From Streptomyces sp. NBC_00557 (GTDB lineage: Bacteria > Actinomycetota > Actinomycetes > Streptomycetales > Streptomycetaceae): a stretch of 64,000 nt of DNA. The notes beneath the pieces were generated by a model. The model searched no databases, was not told the DNA's origin, and worked only from the letters and a program-made list of their open reading frames with translations. The translations under genes were made by a program, and so were the position numbers. The DNA lies in assembly GCF_036345995.1 (NCBI RefSeq), contig NZ_CP107796.1, forward strand, positions 744,001 through 808,000, written 5' to 3'. Below are positions 17,170-25,372 of this stretch, in pieces. Each line of letters begins with the position of its first letter. Position 1 is the stretch's first letter.

Positions 17170-17509
17170 AGGCCCCCGGAAGGGGCGCCCGGCTCACCCG
17201 GCGAGCCGCACCGCCGTGCAACGCCGACCACCCACTCCGGCACCACGGACACCGACGCGCCTTCCGGCCGCGCCAACGCCGACATGGCTCCGCACCGCGC
17301 GGACGGCCGACACGCCTCCCGGCCGAGCCGACACCCGACGGCACCTCCGGCCCCGGACTCCCGACGGCACCTCCGACCGCGGACGCAGACGGGCGCTTCC
17401 CGGCCCGAGGACACCCGACATGACTCCCCATCCCGCAGATGCCCGAAGACACCTCCCGCCCCCCGGGACACCCGGCGGCACCGCCCGGCTGTCGCAGCCG
17501 GGGGGCGTG
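17170..17509. repeat. 340-nt intergenic region with degenerate short repeats
   Basis: Between two converging genes. From about 17323 to 17490 a motif of the form CCCGACGGCACCTCCG recurs about five times at irregular spacing (25-60 nt), twice as an exact 16-mer near 17336 and 17368 and then as variants such as CCCGAAGACACCTCCCG. Open frames through it lack any recognisable domain. Confidence 0.5.
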
Positions 17510-19864
17510 TCAGCCCCCGTTCGGCGTGCGGTGTGGTGGCTGGTCCGGTGCCGGGCGGCGTACCGCCGGTGGCATCGCTCGTACGGCGGGTCCGTCGGTG
17601 CTCACGGTGAGCGGCTCGCCGTGGTGCCGGAGGGTCAGCGGCGGCCCGTCCAGCAGGGCGTACGTCGCCTTGTCGGCGCCGATCTCCACGCGCAGCCGCC
17701 GGCCCCGGAACTCGACGTTGAAGGCGAGCCGGCTCAGGCGCTCGGGCAGGCGCGGCGCGAACCGCAGGCGCTCGCCGTCGCGGCGCATCCCGCCGAAGCC
17801 CGCCACCAGCGCCATCCAGCTGCCGGCCAGCGAGGCGATGTGCAGCCCGTCGCGGGTGTTGTGCTCCAGGTCCCGCAGGTCCATCAGGGCGGCCTCGGTG
17901 GTGTAGTCCCAGGCGAGGTCGAGATGGCCGGTCTCGGCGGCGATGACGGCCTGGCAGCACGCCGACAGGGAGGAGTCCCGGACGGTCAGCGGCTCGTAGT
18001 AGGCGAAGTTCCGGGCGACCTGCTCCTCGTCGTACCGGTCGGCGAAGAAGTCGCCGCAGGTGTACATGGCCAGCACCAGGTCGGCCTGCTTGACGACCTG
18101 CTTGCGGTACAGGTCGAAGTAGGGGAAGTGCAGCAGCAGCGGGTACTGGTCGGGGCGGGTGCCGGCGAAGTCCCAGCGCTGGTAGCGGGTGAACCCGGCG
18201 TGCTGCTCGTGCACGCGCAGCTCGTGGTTGTAGGGGACGTGCATCGCGTCGGCGGCGTCCCGCCAGGAGGCGGTCTCCTCCTCGTCCACGCCCAGCCGGG
18301 CCGCCTCGCGCGGGTGGCGTTCGGCGGCGTCGGCGGCGGCGAGCAGGTTCTGCCGGGCCATGAGGTTGGTGTACGTGTTGTCGTCGGCGATCGCGCTGTA
18401 CTCGTCGGGGCCGGTGACCCCGTCGATGTGGAAGACGCCGTGGGCGTCGTGGTGGCCCAGGGAGCGCCACAGCCGCGCGGTCTCCACCAGCAGTTCCACG
18501 CCGGTCTCGCGCTCGAACACGGTGTCGCCGGTGGCCTCGACGTACCGGACGACCGCGTCGGCTATGCCGGCGTTCACATGGAAGGCGGCGGTGCCGGCCG
18601 GCCAGTACGCCGAGCCCTCCGGCCCGGCGATGGTCCGCCACGGGAACGCGGCGCCCGCGAGCCCGAGCTGCGCCGCGCGCTCCCGGGCCTCGTCCAGGGT
18701 GTTGTACCGCCAGCGCAGGGCCTCGGCGACGGCGGCGGGGGCGGTGTGGACGAGCACCGGCAGCACGAACATCTCGGTGTCCCAGAAGGCGTGCCCGTCG
18801 TAGCCGGAGCCGGTCAGGCCCTTGGCCGGGATGGCCCGCTGCTCGGCGCGGGCGCCGGCCTGCAGGACGTGGAACAGGGCGAAGCGGACCGCCTGCTGGA
18901 TCTGCTCGTCGCCCTCCACCTCGACGTCGGCGCGGGCCCAGAAGTCGTCCAGGCAGGCCCGCTGGTCGGCGAGCAGGCCCTGCCAGCCGTCGTGCGCGGC
19001 GGCGGCGAGCGCGGCGTCGACCTGGTCGGCCATCGCGGGCAGCGAGCGGGCGCCGGACCAGCCGTGGGCGACCAGCTTCTCCACCCGCAGCGTCTGCCCG
19101 GGCTCGAGCACGGAGGTGACCGTCAGGCGGGCCACGTCGGTGCCGCTCTCGCTGCGGGTGGTGGTGCGCTCCGGGCCGCTGACGACGTGATCGGCGGCCA
19201 CGGCCACCCTCAGGCCGCTGCGCCGGGTGCGGTGCACCAGCCGCAGCCGGCTGCCGGAGGCGAAGTGGTCCTCCTGCTCCAGCGGCGACTGCAGCGCGAT
19301 GGCCGCGCGCGGGTCGCCGTCGGACTCGGGCAGGGTCTCGTTGGCGACCAGCTCGGACTGGATCACCACCCGGCTGCGGTCGCCGACGGCCTCCACCTCG
19401 TACGCGATGGCGGCCACCGCGCGCTGGGTCAGCGACACCAGCCGGGTCGAGCGCACCCGGACCGTGGACCCGGCCGGCGAGGTCCACTCGCAGGTCCGCT
19501 CCAGCACCCCGCGGCGCAGGTCGAGGACCCGTTCGTGGCTGACGAGCCGGCCGTAGCGCAGGTCGAAGGGCTCGTCGTCGACGAGCAGCCTGATGATCTT
19601 GCCGTTGGTGACGTTGATGACCGTCTGGCCGGACTCGGGGTAGCCGTAGCCGGCTTCGGCGTACGGCAGCGGGTGCACCTCGTGCACGCCGTTGAGGTAG
19701 CTGCCGGGCAGGCCGTGCGGTTCGCCCTCGTCGAGGTTGCCGCGCCAGCCGACGTGCCCGTTGGACAGCGCGAACACCGACTCGCTCTGGGCGAGGACGC
19801 CGAGGTCGAGGGCGGTCTCCCGGACCGCCCACGGCTCGACGGTGTACGACCGGTCGGTGATCAC
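17510..19864 (-). CDS. Glycoside hydrolase family 65 disaccharide phosphorylase
   Basis: A 784-residue GH65 enzyme with the family's domain order: N-terminal beta-sandwich (to about 270), a linker, the (alpha/alpha)6 barrel (about 320-690) and a small C-terminal beta-domain. The barrel shows GYDGHAFWDTEMFVLP and the catalytic acid in GVTGPDEYS (Glu488), followed by DDNTYTN. The family phosphorolyses maltose, trehalose, kojibiose or nigerose to beta-glucose 1-phosphate and glucose. The GTG start overlaps the stop of the upstream beta-phosphoglucomutase-like gene (GTGA), which fits conversion of beta-glucose 1-phosphate to glucose 6-phosphate. The exact disaccharide is not readable from the sequence. 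Confidence 0.93.
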   Translation of the reverse strand: MITDRSYTVEPWAVRETALDLGVLAQSESVFALSNGHVGWRGNLDEGEPHGLPGSYLNGVHEVHPLPYAEAGYGYPESGQTVINVTNGKIIRLLVDDEPFDLRYGRLVSHERVLDLRRGVLERTCEWTSPAGSTVRVRSTRLVSLTQRAVAAIAYEVEAVGDRSRVVIQSELVANETLPESDGDPRAAIALQSPLEQEDHFASGSRLRLVHRTRRSGLRVAVAADHVVSGPERTTTRSESGTDVARLTVTSVLEPGQTLRVEKLVAHGWSGARSLPAMADQVDAALAAAAHDGWQGLLADQRACLDDFWARADVEVEGDEQIQQAVRFALFHVLQAGARAEQRAIPAKGLTGSGYDGHAFWDTEMFVLPVLVHTAPAAVAEALRWRYNTLDEARERAAQLGLAGAAFPWRTIAGPEGSAYWPAGTAAFHVNAGIADAVVRYVEATGDTVFERETGVELLVETARLWRSLGHHDAHGVFHIDGVTGPDEYSAIADDNTYTNLMARQNLLAAADAAERHPREAARLGVDEEETASWRDAADAMHVPYNHELRVHEQHAGFTRYQRWDFAGTRPDQYPLLLHFPYFDLYRKQVVKQADLVLAMYTCGDFFADRYDEEQVARNFAYYEPLTVRDSSLSACCQAVIAAETGHLDLAWDYTTEAALMDLRDLEHNTRDGLHIASLAGSWMALVAGFGGMRRDGERLRFAPRLPERLSRLAFNVEFRGRRLRVEIGADKATYALLDGPPLTLRHHGEPLTVSTDGPAVRAMPPAVRRPAPDQPPHRTPNGG

Positions 19865-20619
19865 TGCTTGCCTCCCAGCTCGGCGAGGTCCTTCACCACG
19901 ATGCTCGCGCCGTGCGCGTACAGCGCGTCGGTCTGGCCCACGCGGTCCACGCCGACGACGTAGCCGAAGCCGCCCGAGCGGCCCGCGTCCATGCCGGCCA
20001 GCGCGTCCTCGAAGACGGCCGCCCGGGACGGCTCGACCCCCAGGTCGTGGGCGGCGGCGAGGAACGTGTCGGGGTGCGGCTTGCCCGGCAGGTGCCGCGC
20101 CGCGGCGACCACGCCGTCGACGCGCACGTCGAAGAGGTGCTCGGCCCCCACGGCGCGCAGCACGTCCCGGCAGTTGGCGCTGGAGGAGACGATCGCCGTG
20201 CGCAGGCCCGCTGCGCGGACCGCCTCCAGATACCGCAGGGTGCCCTCGTAGGCCTCCACCCCGCCGGTGCGGATCTTCTCCAGCAGCAGGACGTTCTTGC
20301 GGTTGCCGAGGCCGTGCACCGTACGGGCGTCCGGCGGGTCGTCGGGGGTGCCCTCGGGCAGGTGGATGCCGCGCGAGTCGAGGAAGGCGCGGACGCCGTC
20401 GGCGCGTGGGCGGCCGTCGACGTACTCGTCGTAGTCGGCGACCGCGTCGAACGGCCGGCCCTGCTCCCCCGCGTAGCCCCGCAGGAACGCGTCGAACGTC
20501 TCCTTCCAGGCCGCCGCGTGCACGACGGCCGTCTTGGTGACGACCCCGTCGAGGTCGAACAGACAGGCCTGGATTTCGTCGGGCAGACCGAGCTGAGTCA
20601 TACCGGCACTGTTCCCCAT
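19861..20619 (-). CDS. HAD hydrolase, beta-phosphoglucomutase-like
   Basis: A 252-residue HAD protein with catalytic Asp22 and Asp24 in FDLDGVV, cap-domain features (GLGNRKN, a segment found in beta-phosphoglucomutases), a SSSAN motif II region and the lysine in LPGKPHPD followed by EDALAGMDAG. This set is typical of beta-phosphoglucomutase rather than a simple phosphatase. It is translationally coupled to the GH65 phosphorylase, supporting the sequence phosphorolysis then isomerisation to glucose 6-phosphate. GGAAGG lies 6 nt from the ATG at 20619; an ATG six codons later (20601) lacks a comparable site. The promoter region of 67 nt is shared with a divergent kinase. Confidence 0.92.
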   Translation of the reverse strand: MGNSAGMTQLGLPDEIQACLFDLDGVVTKTAVVHAAAWKETFDAFLRGYAGEQGRPFDAVADYDEYVDGRPRADGVRAFLDSRGIHLPEGTPDDPPDARTVHGLGNRKNVLLLEKIRTGGVEAYEGTLRYLEAVRAAGLRTAIVSSSANCRDVLRAVGAEHLFDVRVDGVVAAARHLPGKPHPDTFLAAAHDLGVEPSRAAVFEDALAGMDAGRSGGFGYVVGVDRVGQTDALYAHGASIVVKDLAELGGKQ

Positions 20620-20686
20620 GAGCCGCCTTCCAGTGAGTGGTACACGCCACAGGTTTCCGCAAACTCCTGGTGACACACTCTGCTGT

Positions 20687-21379
20687 GTGCCGCTGACCTT
20701 CGACGACCTCCTCGACCGTGCCCGCGGCCTGGTCCGGGGCGGCCGGCGTGCCCTGCTGGGCATCGCGGGCAGCCCGGGGGCGGGCAAGACGACGCTCGCC
20801 GAGCATCTGGTGCGCGCCCTGAACGCCGACGGCCCGCCCTGGGCGGCGCACGTCCCCATGGACGGCTTCCACCTGGCCGACGCCGAGCTGGACCGGCTCG
20901 GCCGCCGGGACCGCAAGGGCGCCCCGGACACCTTCGACGCGGCCGGGTACGCGGCGCTGCTGCGGCGGCTGCGCGAGGACACCGACGAGGTGGTGTACGC
21001 GCCCGGCTTCGAGCGGGTGCTGGAGCAGCCGCTCGCGGGCGCGATACCGGTGCCGCCGGCCGCCCGGCTGGTGGTCACCGAGGGCAACTACCTGCTGCTG
21101 GCGGAGGGTTCCTGGGCTCGGGTACGGCCGTGCCTGGACGAGGTGTGGTACTGCGAGGCGGACGAGCCCGAGCGGATCCGCCGGCTGATCGCCCGGCACG
21201 AGGAGTTCGGCAAGGACCACGAGACGGCCGTGGCCTGGGTCCTCGGCACGGACCAGCGCAACGCCGCCCTGGTGGCGGCGACCCGCGGGCAGGCGGACCT
21301 GGTGGTGCCGGCCACCGCGCTGCGGCCGCCGTCCCGTGCGACGGAGTGCCGGCCGGCCGGTTCGTCCGGGCCGGGGTGA
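20687..21379 (+). CDS. P-loop nucleoside/sugar kinase (uridine-kinase-like)
   Basis: A 230-residue P-loop kinase with Walker A GSPGAGKTT at 28-36, MDGFHLADAELDRLG as the substrate-binding region, FDAAGYAALLRRLRE, a TEGNYLLL motif and an Arg-rich lid (ERIRRLIARHEEFGK). This is the uridine-kinase/pantothenate-kinase-like branch in which fructose and nucleoside kinases are found. The GTG at 20687 is chosen because the upstream extension is not conserved in type and because CACACT lies 7 nt before it, suggesting a leaderless message. It diverges from the GH65-phosphoglucomutase operon, so a sugar-kinase role is reasonable but unproven. Confidence 0.82.
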   Translation: MPLTFDDLLDRARGLVRGGRRALLGIAGSPGAGKTTLAEHLVRALNADGPPWAAHVPMDGFHLADAELDRLGRRDRKGAPDTFDAAGYAALLRRLREDTDEVVYAPGFERVLEQPLAGAIPVPPAARLVVTEGNYLLLAEGSWARVRPCLDEVWYCEADEPERIRRLIARHEEFGKDHETAVAWVLGTDQRNAALVAATRGQADLVVPATALRPPSRATECRPAGSSGPG

Positions 21380-21542
21380 ACTCCGGCCGGCTGCGGGCCG
21401 TATCCGTGGACACGGCAGAAGGTCTGCCGGTACGACTCGTGCAGCGGTGACGCCCGCGGCGGCGGGTGCGGTGCGACAGTAGGGCCATGTCCGGGCCCAC
21501 CACCGTTCCCGCCGCCCCCAGGCCGGTGCCACCGCGGGGCGG

Positions 21543-23348
21543 ATGATGGCGCGCGAACAGCACCTGGTCCTCACCCGTGAGCCCTCCGCCGCGGAGCCAC
21601 GGCCGGCTCCCGGCCGCCGTGTGTACGCCTGGCTGCGCCGCCGCCGTCGGTGGCTGGTGCCGCTGCTGGCGGCGCTGCTGCTCGCCCAGATGGCCGCGGT
21701 GATGGTGACGACGGCCGTGCAGCAGACCCCGACCATCGACGAGCCGGTGTACGTGGCGACGGCGGCCGACTATCTGCACGAGCACCGGATCCGCTACAAC
21801 CCGGAGCATCCGCCGCTCGGCAAGCTGCTGATCGCGGCCGGGGTGGCGGTGGCCGGACCGCACTACGACCCGTCGTACACCGGTACCCAGGGGGACGTGG
21901 GCCGGCATCTGCTGTACGAGTCGGGCAACGATCCCTGGCGGGTGATGCTGTGGGCGCGGCTGCCGGTGATCGTGCTGACGCTGCTGTCCGGGCTGGTCGC
22001 GTTCGCGTTCGCCAGGGAACTGACCGGCGTGGCGGGCGGTCTGGTGGCGCTCGCGCTGTACGCCTTCTCCCCCGACCTGATCGCCCACGGCTCGCTCGCC
22101 ACGCTGGACGTGCCGATGGCCGGGTTCGTGCTGACGTCGGCCTGGCTGGTGTGGCGTGCCCGTCGTAGGCCCGCCCTGTACCTGCCGCTCGCCGGTGCGG
22201 CCCTGGGTGCGGCCCTGGCGACGAAGATGAGCGCCCTGCCGGCGGTTCCGGTGCTGATGGCGCTGGCAGCGGTGTCCGTCCTGGCGTCCAAGCCCCCGTC
22301 CCCGCACCCCGCCCCGCACAAGGCCCTGTCCCCGCACCCCGCCCCGCGCGCGGCCCTTTCCGCGTATGCCGCGCTGCGCGCCGCCCTGTCCGCACTCGCG
22401 GGGCCTCGGGAGGCCCGCCGCCGGACGGCGCTGCGGGCACTCGCCGGCGCAGTGGTGGTGGCGGTGGTGGCCGTCGCCGTCGTCTGGGCCGCGTATCTCG
22501 CCGTCGATCCCCTCCTGCGGTTCTCCCCCGCCGAGCCGGTCCCGGCGCTGCACGGGCTGCGCGGGCGGCTGGTGGGCCTGCTGCCGCTGCCGGGGGCGTA
22601 CCGGGCGGGGATGCGGGTGCAGTTCGCGCTGGAGGCGTACCCGTGGCAGGGGTATCTGTTCGGGCGTCTGTACACCGGCTCGCTCTGGTACTACCTGCCG
22701 GCCGCGCTGCTGGTGAAGACGCCGCTCGGGCTGCTGGTGCCGGGCGCGGCCGGTGCCGTGGCGGTCGTGGCGGCCCGCCGGCTGCGGCCCGCGGCGCCGT
22801 ATCTGCTGCTGCCGCCCGGGGTGCTGCTGGCGGCGGCGATGACCGGGTCGCGGGACTTCGGGACGAGGTACGCGCTGTTCGTGCCGATGTTCCTGGCGGT
22901 GGCGGCCGCCTGTGCGCCGCGGCCCGGCCGGCGGTGGACGGCCGTGGCGACGGCGGCGCTGGTGCTGTTCGCCGCCGTGAGTTCGCTGCGGACGTTCCCG
23001 TACTACCTGCCGTACTCCAACGAGGCCTTCGGCGGCCCCGCCCGCACCCACCGGCTGCTGCACGACTCCAACGTGGACTGGGGGCAGGACCTGGGCCGGC
23101 TCGCCGACCGGCTCCGGCAGCGGTATCCGGGCGAACGGGTGTGGCTGGTGTACAAGGGCAGCGGTGTTCCGTCGTACTACGGCATCCGCGCGGCCGATCC
23201 GCGCGGGGTGCCGCCGGAGCGGGTGCACGGGCTGCTGGTGGTGTCCGACTCGGCGCTCGCCAAGGCGCGCGGGCGGCTCGCGGAGCTGGTCGCCGGCAGC
23301 CGTCCGGCCGGTGACGTGGGGCATTCGATCAGCCTCTTCCGCCGCTGA
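21543..23348 (+). CDS. GT39-like membrane glycosyltransferase (ArnT/PMT family)
   Basis: A 601-residue membrane protein with a basic N-terminus, about ten membrane segments and the hallmark first loop: TPTIDEPVYVATAADYLHEH with the D-E catalytic pair, then NPEHPPLGKLLIA, typical of PMT/ArnT-like enzymes using a polyprenyl-phosphate sugar donor. Residues 253-300 contain a low-complexity insertion built of short repeats (PHPAPHKALS, PHPAPRAALS). A conserved SNVDWGQDL segment is near 500. The start GGATGATGG has two ATGs (21543, 21546), and a 19-codon ORF from 21487 ends exactly there (ATGA), so translation may be coupled to a leader. The acceptor is unknown. Confidence 0.85.
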   Translation: MMAREQHLVLTREPSAAEPRPAPGRRVYAWLRRRRRWLVPLLAALLLAQMAAVMVTTAVQQTPTIDEPVYVATAADYLHEHRIRYNPEHPPLGKLLIAAGVAVAGPHYDPSYTGTQGDVGRHLLYESGNDPWRVMLWARLPVIVLTLLSGLVAFAFARELTGVAGGLVALALYAFSPDLIAHGSLATLDVPMAGFVLTSAWLVWRARRRPALYLPLAGAALGAALATKMSALPAVPVLMALAAVSVLASKPPSPHPAPHKALSPHPAPRAALSAYAALRAALSALAGPREARRRTALRALAGAVVVAVVAVAVVWAAYLAVDPLLRFSPAEPVPALHGLRGRLVGLLPLPGAYRAGMRVQFALEAYPWQGYLFGRLYTGSLWYYLPAALLVKTPLGLLVPGAAGAVAVVAARRLRPAAPYLLLPPGVLLAAAMTGSRDFGTRYALFVPMFLAVAAACAPRPGRRWTAVATAALVLFAAVSSLRTFPYYLPYSNEAFGGPARTHRLLHDSNVDWGQDLGRLADRLRQRYPGERVWLVYKGSGVPSYYGIRAADPRGVPPERVHGLLVVSDSALAKARGRLAELVAGSRPAGDVGHSISLFRR

Positions 23349-23426
23349 TCCCGCCTGCTCACACCCCGGTTCCTGACGGTGGGTGAGCTATGTTGAGTGC
23401 TTGTGGCAGACAAAGGAGGCGGACCG

Positions 23427-24344
23427 GTGCCCTCGCCGCAGCAGGCTCGCGCACAGGCATCTGCGATCACGTCCGGCAAGACCGCACCCGAGGCGGAAGC
23501 GTCGCCGACCTCGCGGCTGAGGGAACTCTTCGACGGCCCCCGTCTGTCGCCGGGGCAGCGGCGCATCGCCCAGTATCTGATCGAGCACATCACCGAGGCC
23601 GCGTTCCTGTCCATCACCGAGCTGGCCGACCGGGTCGGGGTCAGCCAGCCGTCCGTCACCCGCTTCGCCGGCGCCGTCGGCTTCAGCGGCTATCCGGCGC
23701 TGCGCGAGAAGCTCCAGTCGATCGCGCTGAGCAGCCTGGCCGGCGGGCCGGGCGAGGAGGACCGGGCCAACGAGCTCCAGGCGGCCGTCGACGCCGAGAT
23801 CGAGAACCTGGAGAACCTGCGGCGTGACTTCGCCGACCCGGAGAAGATCATCCAGGTCGGCCGCGAGCTGTCCCGTTCCACGCCGCTGACGGTGCTGGGG
23901 CTGCGGATCTCGGAGTCGCTGGCCGAGTACTTCGGCTACGCCGCCCGCCGGATCCACCCCGACGTACGGCTGGTCACCCGGGGCGGCAGCGTGGCCTACG
24001 ACGCGCTGCTGCAGTGCCGTGAGGCCGGCGGCACCTGGGTGCTGGCCTTCGCCATGCCCCGGCACTCCCAGGAGACCCTGCAGGCGGTCCGGGTCGCGCG
24101 CGGTGCCGGCCTGAAGGTCGCCCTGGTGACCGACCTGGCGCTCGGCCCGGTGGCCGACGAGGCCGACGTCACCTTCGCCACCGGCACCGGCTCCCGGCTG
24201 GTGTTCGACTCCTATGCCGCGCCGGGCGTGCTGGCCGCCGCGCTGCTGCAGGCCATGACGGACGCCGACCCGGAGCGCACCCAGGCCCGCCTGGAGAAGT
24301 ACGAGCAGCTCTCCGACCAGCACCAGTTCTTCCTGAAGGACTGA
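23427..24344 (+). CDS. MurR/RpiR family transcriptional regulator
   Basis: A 305-residue regulator. The N-terminal helix-turn-helix (about 35-105) has ITELADRVGVSQPSVTRFAGAVGFSGYPALREKL, split here as the typical RpiR recognition region; the C-terminal half is a SIS sugar-phosphate-binding domain (LGLRISESLAEYF, then FAMPRHSQETLQAV). Family members respond to amino-sugar or sugar phosphates. The GTG at 23427 was chosen because AAAGGAGG lies 7 nt upstream; earlier GTGs at 23397 and 23403 have no such site. No target gene is attached; the next 450 nt hold an AT-rich palindromic region rather than a gene. Confidence 0.92.
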   Translation: MPSPQQARAQASAITSGKTAPEAEASPTSRLRELFDGPRLSPGQRRIAQYLIEHITEAAFLSITELADRVGVSQPSVTRFAGAVGFSGYPALREKLQSIALSSLAGGPGEEDRANELQAAVDAEIENLENLRRDFADPEKIIQVGRELSRSTPLTVLGLRISESLAEYFGYAARRIHPDVRLVTRGGSVAYDALLQCREAGGTWVLAFAMPRHSQETLQAVRVARGAGLKVALVTDLALGPVADEADVTFATGTGSRLVFDSYAAPGVLAAALLQAMTDADPERTQARLEKYEQLSDQHQFFLKD

Positions 24345-24794
24345 AGCACACGGGTTTGCGCACCCGTGCGCCGGGCGCGGTGAAGATCCTGCGGTCACCT
24401 CTGCCACGGACGGGGATCATCCACGACAAATCACGCATGAATGTTTTCATACGTCTTGCAAAGCAGACGGCATATATAAATACTGCTCACGGACCGCGCC
24501 CGGATCACCACTCGGGCACGTTCCGCACCTGCGGACTCACCGCCAGCACCACCGCCCCGAGAAAGCCGACGGACCGCCCATGCGCCAGCACCTCCCGCGC
24601 CGCGCGGTCCCCAGGCGCCCGGGGGCCCCGCACGGACACCCCCAGCCGCCGTCCCCTACCCACGTCGGCGCCGGGGTGTACCGGGGCGCGCCGTCTGCGC
24701 GACGCGCCCGTGGCGGCTCCGGCCATCCCCTAGGCCGGGGCCGCCCCGCACCCGTCGACCACCCTCACGACGCCGCACACCGGAAGCGATCACC
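24345..24794. other. 450-nt intergenic region with an AT-rich promoter-like island
   Basis: The first 130 nt after the regulator include the AT-rich island described at 24428-24490. The rest is GC-rich. A 73-codon frame on the minus strand (24505-24726) ends in a hydrophobic protein-like stretch (SVGFLGAVVLAVSPQV), but it has no ribosome binding site or known domain, so I do not call it. Confidence 0.5.
24428..24490. promoter_or_regulatory. AT-rich island with inverted repeats downstream of rpiR-like gene
   Basis: About 63 nt with roughly 40 percent GC in a DNA of over 70 percent. It contains ATGAA-N4-TTCAT (24437-24450), CGTCT-N8-AGACG (24452-24469) and a run CATATATAAATA. The first dyad resembles the GAAA/TTTC-type sites of RpiR-family regulators. 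Direction of any promoter is unclear. Confidence 0.45.
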
Positions 24795-25169
24795 ATGCCT
24801 CTGACCAGCACCCGTATCAGCCCCGACTGGCCCTGCCAGGTCAAGGAGCCGGGCTCGTACGACTGGGAGCGCTCGGCCGCCAAGTGGCTGCGCGACCTGA
24901 TCCCCGCACGCTACGCCAGCTACCCGGCCCTCATCCGGCACCCCGTGCTGCTCGCCCGGCACGCCCAGCTGCAGGTCCAGCAGGAGATCCGGGTGGCGCG
25001 GACCGCGCTGCAGACCGCCCGGGCCGAGCTGCCGATGCTCGGGCTGCCCGAGTCGGTCATCGAGCACACGATCAAGCTGTACGCCGCCGAGGTCCTGCAG
25101 CTGCAGCACATCGCCCGCAGCGTCCGCGCGGTCAGCGAGGCCCTGGCCGCCCGCGGCACGGGCCGCTGA
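24795..25169 (+). CDS. conserved helical protein of unknown function, 124 aa
   Basis: A soluble 124-residue protein starting MPLTSTRISPDWPCQVKEPG, with GGAAG eight bases before the ATG. Most of it is predicted helix, with an amphipathic coiled-coil-like middle (HAQLQVQQEIRVARTALQTA) and a second long helix (HTIKLYAAEVLQLQHIARSV). The conserved-looking N-terminal part (SYDWERSAAKWLRDLIPARYASYPAL) is rich in aromatic residues. There is no signal peptide, Cys pair or known catalytic motif. It precedes the SpoIIE-type phosphatase by about 200 nt on the same strand, but that gene has its own leaderless-type start. I do not recognise a function. Confidence 0.75.
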   Translation: MPLTSTRISPDWPCQVKEPGSYDWERSAAKWLRDLIPARYASYPALIRHPVLLARHAQLQVQQEIRVARTALQTARAELPMLGLPESVIEHTIKLYAAEVLQLQHIARSVRAVSEALAARGTGR

Positions 25170-25372
25170 CCCGGCCGGCCCCCGGCTCCGCCGGCCGGCG
25201 CGTGCCCCGGTCCGCCCCGTGTCGCGGGCGATCCGCGCCCCTTGCTCGCGGATTCCCTGCGGAGGACCCACGGAGGTCTGCGGGCGGTCGTACGAAGTAT
25301 GTGTGCAGCTCATATGAATCCGGGTCCCGCAGACAGGTGATCAATGGGCCCCTGATGTGCCATGCTCATCGC

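Noticed and set aside
17510..21736. A single 1408-residue minus-strand protein
   Set aside because: Only the part up to the GTG at 19864 is GH65-like; the upstream portion is antisense of the HAD and kinase genes.
24505..24726. A 73-codon minus-strand gene
   Set aside because: It ends with a hydrophobic, protein-like stretch, but has no ribosome binding site, no domain I recognise, and biased Arg/Gly content in the first half.
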